NCBI GenBank assembly: GCA_964544955.1
Contig: CAZJEB010000012.1
Coordinates: forward strand, 1-45,240
Direction of reading: 5' to 3'
Origin: JAAZPT01 sp964544955
Lineage (GTDB): Bacteria > Bacillota > Clostridia > Christensenellales > Aristaeellaceae
Length of the DNA: 45,240 nt
The notes under the pieces are model-generated. The model was given only the letters and a program-made list of their open reading frames with translations. It was not told the origin of the DNA and searched no databases. Shown here piece by piece: positions 41,517 to 45,240 of the stretch. The position numbers and the translations under genes are program-made. Each line of letters opens with the position of its first letter. The first letter of the stretch is position 1.

Positions 41517-42731
41517 TTGGATAAATACCTAATTATAGCAGACGATTTTACTGGATCAAACGATACTGGCGTACAAATGAAAAAACGTGGTATACCAACA
41601 GAAGTTGTACTATTCCCCGAATCTTTACGCATGGTAAAAGGCTCTATGGTTTTGGATACAGAGTCAAGGAATATGCCTAAACAAGATAGTTACAACAAGG
41701 TATATAAAATGGTTGAAACTGTGTTTGAAAAAGCACAATTTGATATAGTTTTTAAAAAGGTAGACTCCACAATTCGTGGTAACATTAAAGAGGAAGTTCA
41801 AGCCGTTCAACAACTGTATAAGGCTGATAAAATATTATTTGCACCTGCTTTTCCAAGAATTGGTAGAACAACCGCAGAAGGCATACACTACTTAAATGGT
41901 GTTCGTATATTGGAAACAGAAATGGCAAAAGACCCCTATAATCCTGTTGTTGAGGATAATATAAGCTCCATTTTAAAGGATGTTGATGGTACTGTTACCC
42001 ACCATGGTATAGAAGAAATTCGTAGTGGTAAAATAGATTTAAGTGCAAGCGTTTGCCATACATTTGATGCTGAGGAAATATCCGACCTTGAAAATATAGT
42101 TAAAGCTTGTAATATTGAAGGGCAAAAGGCCCTTTGGATTGGTTCCGCAGGCCTTGCAGATGCCTTATTTGACTCCATAGTTCCTCATTATCCCAGTTTA
42201 GCAATAGTTGGTTCAATAAGCCAAGTATCTGAAAAACAAATTGGTTTTGCAGAATTTGAGGGCGCCCCTGTTGTGCTTGTTCCTGCCGAAGTTTTACTAA
42301 AGCAAGAAGGCCTTGAAGAATATGCTGCAATAGTTGTAAACCATATAAAAGATGGTAAAAATACTATACTTACATCTTCAACAAAAAGGGCAGATTACGA
42401 AAAATCAATTGAAGTTGCAAAAACAATGGGCATTGATGCTAAGGCTGCAAGTAAATATGTACAAGAATCCCTTGGCATATTAGCAAAATTGATATTAGAT
42501 TCCGTAGCAGTATCTGGTATATTTTTAACTGGTGGCGATACCGCAATATCTGTAATACATAGTTTGGCTTGTAGTGGTAGCACAATAGTAAGTGAGTTAA
42601 CTACTGGCGTTGTATTATCCGAGCTTAATGGTGGTGCATATGGCGGTTTACCCATTGTTACAAAGGCAGGTGCTTTTGGAACACCGGAAACTATACACGA
42701 CGGCTTAGCAAAGTTAAAGGAGTTAACATAA
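41517..42731 (+). CDS. Four-carbon acid sugar kinase (DUF1537 family)
   Basis: 404 aa. N-terminal substrate domain LIIADDFTGSNDTGVQMKKRG, then KKVDSTIRGNI, IGSAGLADAL and a C-terminal ATP domain with LTGGDTAISV. This is the family of D-threonate, D-erythronate and 3-oxo-tetronate kinases, which phosphorylate O4. Being followed by PdxA2 points to D-threonate (DtnK-like) or D-erythronate. The start is taken as TTG at 41517-41519 (GAGGG about 12 nt upstream, and the product then begins MDKYLIIADD); a GTG three codons earlier is only 2 nt from that site. Confidence 0.88.
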   Translation: MDKYLIIADDFTGSNDTGVQMKKRGIPTEVVLFPESLRMVKGSMVLDTESRNMPKQDSYNKVYKMVETVFEKAQFDIVFKKVDSTIRGNIKEEVQAVQQLYKADKILFAPAFPRIGRTTAEGIHYLNGVRILETEMAKDPYNPVVEDNISSILKDVDGTVTHHGIEEIRSGKIDLSASVCHTFDAEEISDLENIVKACNIEGQKALWIGSAGLADALFDSIVPHYPSLAIVGSISQVSEKQIGFAEFEGAPVVLVPAEVLLKQEGLEEYAAIVVNHIKDGKNTILTSSTKRADYEKSIEVAKTMGIDAKAASKYVQESLGILAKLILDSVAVSGIFLTGGDTAISVIHSLACSGSTIVSELTTGVVLSELNGGAYGGLPIVTKAGAFGTPETIHDGLAKLKELT

Positions 42732-42732
42732 C

Positions 42733-43713
42733 ATGAAAAAAACACTTATTACAATGGGCGACCCCGCAGGCGTAGGCCCAGAGATTTCTCTAAAGGCTGT
42801 TGAATCAGACCCAAAACTATTGAACAATACGGTAATAGTAGGTAGCCTTGGCGTACTTAAATATTATAAGGAATTATTAAAAACTCCATCACCTTTTAAT
42901 GTAATACAAAACATGAGTGAATTTAAGGAAGGTCATGTAAATATTATAGATGTAATAGATTTGGATTTTAATAAAATAAAAATAGGTGAAGTATCCCCTA
43001 TTGCAGGCGATGCAGCTTACCAATACCTAGAAAAAGCAATAGGCTTATCCATGGCAAAAGAGGCCGGCCCTGTTGTTACAGCGCCATTAAACAAGGAAGC
43101 CTTACACCTAGGTGGCCATAATTATGATGGGCATACTGAAATATTTGCAACCCTTACAAAAACCCCAAAATATACAATGATGCTTTGGAGTGAAATAATG
43201 AGCGTGGTTCACGTATCAACCCACTGTTCATTAAGGAACGCGTGTGACCGCGTTAAAAAGGAAAGGGTACTTGATGTTATACACTTAGGCTACCAAGCAT
43301 TAAAAAACCTTGGTGTTGACGAGCCAAAAATGGCTGTTGCAGGCTTAAACCCCCACTCTGGTGAAAACGGTATATTTGGCACAGAGGATATTGAAGAGAT
43401 TACTCCTGCCATAGAGGCCGCAAAGGCTGAGGGCATAAATGTGGAAGGCCCTGTACCTCCAGATACAGTATTCCTAAAAGCCTCAAAGGGTAAATACGAT
43501 ATGGTAGTTGCCATGTACCACGATCAAGGACATATACCAATGAAAATGCTTGCATTTGATTCTGGTGTTAACACAACCCTTGGCTTACCAATAATACGTA
43601 CATCCGTAGACCATGGCACAGCTTTTGATATTGCTGGTAAAGGTATAGCAAGGGAAGAAAGCATGCTTTGGGCCTTAAAGCTTGGTACACGCTTTGCAGA
43701 ACATATAGAATAA
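42733..43713 (+). CDS. pdxA2: PdxA2-type dehydrogenase (4-phospho-D-threonate/erythronate dehydrogenase)
   Basis: 326 aa. PdxA superfamily marks: MGDPAGVGPEI, GHTEIFATLTK (metal-ligand histidine), VHVSTHCSLR and MYHDQGHIPMKM. True PdxA serves vitamin B6 synthesis; this copy lies right behind a four-carbon acid sugar kinase (1 bp from its stop), the known PdxA2 setting, in which the 4-phosphate acid is oxidised at C3 and decarboxylated to dihydroxyacetone phosphate. AAGGAG about 12 nt before the ATG lies within the kinase end. A strong terminator follows. Confidence 0.88.
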   Translation: MKKTLITMGDPAGVGPEISLKAVESDPKLLNNTVIVGSLGVLKYYKELLKTPSPFNVIQNMSEFKEGHVNIIDVIDLDFNKIKIGEVSPIAGDAAYQYLEKAIGLSMAKEAGPVVTAPLNKEALHLGGHNYDGHTEIFATLTKTPKYTMMLWSEIMSVVHVSTHCSLRNACDRVKKERVLDVIHLGYQALKNLGVDEPKMAVAGLNPHSGENGIFGTEDIEEITPAIEAAKAEGINVEGPVPPDTVFLKASKGKYDMVVAMYHDQGHIPMKMLAFDSGVNTTLGLPIIRTSVDHGTAFDIAGKGIAREESMLWALKLGTRFAEHIE

Positions 43714-43726
43714 AAATATAATATTT

Positions 43727-43754
43727 AACCCCCAAGCAATGCTTGGGGGTTTTT
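43727..43754 (+). terminator. Terminator of the kdgT-pdxA2 operon
   Basis: AACCCCCAAGC (43727-43737) and GCTTGGGGGTT (43741-43751) form a perfect 11-bp stem with a 3-nt loop, then T residues. Confidence 0.93.
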
Positions 43755-43814
43755 GTTTACTTTAAATAATAAATATGATAAATTTGAAATATTAAATAGC
43801 TTGGGGGTGTTAAT

Positions 43815-44660
43815 GTGGCAAGAATAATAAACACAACACAACTTGTACCAATTATTAAAAATCTAGTTATGAAAGCTTGTTATGAGATTGATATAAATAT
43901 GATAAATTCTTATGATAATGCTCTAAAATTAGAAAAATCTCCTTATAGTAAAATGGGCTTAGAACTTATTATTAAAAACGCCAATTTTGCCAAGGAAAAC
44001 CAAATTGCATGTTGCCAGGATACTGGGGCTTGTGTAATATTTTTTGAAATTGGCCAACAAGTATCATGGGATGGCCCAAGCTTTATTAGCCAAGTAAACG
44101 AAGGTGTAAGGCAAGGCTATAATGATGGTTATTTAAGAAAATCAATGGTGGTAGACCCTATTGGTAGAAAAAATACAAACGATAATACCCCTGCTATTAT
44201 ACACACAGAAATTATACCTGGTGATAAGGTCCAAATTACTGTTATGCCAAAGGGTGGTGGTAGTGAAAATATGAGCAAATATGCTATGCTTATGCCTTCC
44301 GACGGTATTGATGGCATTAAAAAGTATGTAATAGATACTGTTAATAAAGCTGGCGGAAAACCTTGCCCACCCATTGTTGTGGGCATTGGAATTGGTGGCA
44401 CAATGGATAAATGCACCCATATTGCCAAAAAAGCTTTATTAAGACCTATTGGAGAACATAACTTAAACCCTATATATGAACAATTAGAAATTGATTTACT
44501 GCAGGAAATAAACAAATTAGGCATAGGAACAATGGGTATGGGAGGTACAGTTACTGCTTTCGCTGTAAATGTTGAATATTATCCTTGCCATATAACATCT
44601 TTACCTATTGCAGTAAATATACAATGCCATTCCAACAGGCATGCTGAATTTACATTATAG
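43815..44660 (+). CDS. Class I fumarase / L-tartrate dehydratase alpha subunit
   Basis: 281 aa. The three cysteine sites for the [4Fe-4S] cluster are visible: CQDTGACVIF, GIGGTMDKCTH and QCHSNRHAEF. GGGSENMSKY is also conserved. It pairs with the next gene to hydrate fumarate to malate or dehydrate tartrate to oxaloacetate. Start is GTG at 43815 with GGGGG about 10 nt upstream. Separate transcription from pdxA2 is likely because of the terminator. The two functions cannot be told apart from this sequence. Confidence 0.92.
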   Translation: MARIINTTQLVPIIKNLVMKACYEIDINMINSYDNALKLEKSPYSKMGLELIIKNANFAKENQIACCQDTGACVIFFEIGQQVSWDGPSFISQVNEGVRQGYNDGYLRKSMVVDPIGRKNTNDNTPAIIHTEIIPGDKVQITVMPKGGGSENMSKYAMLMPSDGIDGIKKYVIDTVNKAGGKPCPPIVVGIGIGGTMDKCTHIAKKALLRPIGEHNLNPIYEQLEIDLLQEINKLGIGTMGMGGTVTAFAVNVEYYPCHITSLPIAVNIQCHSNRHAEFTL

Positions 44661-44668
44661 GAGGGTTT

Positions 44669-45220
44669 ATGGATTATAGAGAAAATTTGCCCTTAACAAA
44701 GGATGCTGTATCAAAATTTAAAGCTGGTGATGTTGTTTATTTAACTGGTTATTTATATACCGCAAGGGATGCTGCCCATAGTAAACTATATAACTTGTAT
44801 AAGGCTGGCAATTCAATGCCATTAAACTTTAAAAATCAAACAATTTTTTATGCAGGGCCTTGCCCTACAAAGCCTGGTATGGCAATAGGTTCAGTTGCCG
44901 CAACAACAAGCGTACGTATGGACCCATATGTTGAAATGTGTTTTAAACTTGGTGTTACAGCAATGATAGGTAAAGGTGATAGGTCACCCTATGTTAGTAA
45001 TTTATGCAAAAAATACGGTGGGGTATATTTTTTAAGTATAGGTGGCATAGCTGCATTAATTGCACAACAAGTTAAATCCTGCAATGTAGTTGCCTATGAA
45101 GAATTGGGTACCGAATCAATAAAAGAGCTTTATGTTGAAAACCTTATGCTTATCGTGGGCATAGATAGCAATGGAAACGAATTTCAAAAAAGTGAAATTG
45201 AAAAATATAGAACAATTTAA
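44669..45220 (+). CDS. Class I fumarase / L-tartrate dehydratase beta subunit
   Basis: 183 aa, complete. Marks: GDVVYLTGYLYTARDAAHSK, FYAGPCPTKPGMAIGSVAATTS, SVRMDPY and MIGKGDRSPYV. It supplies the substrate-binding half of the heterodimeric enzyme. ATG has AGGAGG 5-6 nt upstream, 8 bp after the alpha subunit. The last 20 bases of the window contain nothing more. Confidence 0.92.
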   Translation: MDYRENLPLTKDAVSKFKAGDVVYLTGYLYTARDAAHSKLYNLYKAGNSMPLNFKNQTIFYAGPCPTKPGMAIGSVAATTSVRMDPYVEMCFKLGVTAMIGKGDRSPYVSNLCKKYGGVYFLSIGGIAALIAQQVKSCNVVAYEELGTESIKELYVENLMLIVGIDSNGNEFQKSEIEKYRTI

Positions 45221-45240
45221 TCACACAAAAACAGCCCATT

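Overview
The window is an AT-rich, densely coded chromosomal segment with long same-strand runs. Glyceraldehyde-3-phosphate dehydrogenase, YesM/YesN-type two-component genes, an ABC-F ATPase and strong GGAGG-type ribosome binding sites point to a low-GC anaerobic or fermentative Bacillota, most likely a gut-type Clostridia; this is inference, and no rRNA or tRNA gene is present to fix it. No phage, insertion sequence, CRISPR array, rRNA or tRNA was seen.

Layout. (1) 1-3808, minus: a galactose/glucose-type ABC importer in the order mglB-mglA-mglC (mglC runs off the left edge). (2) 3940-5914, minus: a ferredoxin-reductase-like flavoprotein and gap. (3) 5946-12483, minus: an apparent operon of an exported protein, a very long zinc-ribbon/TPR membrane protein, an acyltransferase-3 membrane protein and an M29 aminopeptidase. 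(4) 12664-14678, plus: an ABC-F ATPase with a palindrome over its promoter. (5) 14722-19301, minus: a secreted FMN/FAD reductase of the fumarate-reductase superfamily without the usual catalytic arginines, then codB-codA behind a strong promoter and a structured leader. (6) 19412-27119, minus: an RbsABC-type importer followed by a response regulator, a histidine kinase with almost no external domain, and a tandem ABC protein whose two nucleotide sites are both destroyed. A tandem 21-bp repeat lies against the -35 of the transporter promoter. (7) 27173-33275, minus: a second RbsABC-type importer with its own LacI regulator and an alpha/beta hydrolase, plus a small unknown protein. (8) 33298-38890: unrelated genes (phosphodiester glycosidase-like protein, sfsA, HD hydrolase, R2K ATP-grasp, secreted PIG-L deacetylase, nitroreductase). 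(9) 39000-43754, plus: KdgT-type permease, LarA-family nickel-pincer racemase/epimerase, DUF1537 four-carbon acid sugar kinase and PdxA2, a likely route from a C4 sugar acid to DHAP. (10) 43815-45220, plus: the two subunits of a class I fumarase/L-tartrate dehydratase.

How it fits together. The window is largely about taking up and oxidising small carbohydrates and acids: three Mgl/Rbs-class importers, each with a different visible control (long-range inverted repeat, two-component system, LacI), a C4 sugar acid pathway, and cytosine salvage. The strongest candidate for something undescribed is the module at 19412-23450: a catalytically dead RbsA-like protein, translationally coupled to a histidine kinase and response regulator and sitting behind an intact RbsABC system. 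I infer that it links transporter state to signalling. Other candidates are the codBA leader RNA, the LarA-containing C4 acid operon with its duplicated leader element, and the non-fumarate secreted flavin reductase.
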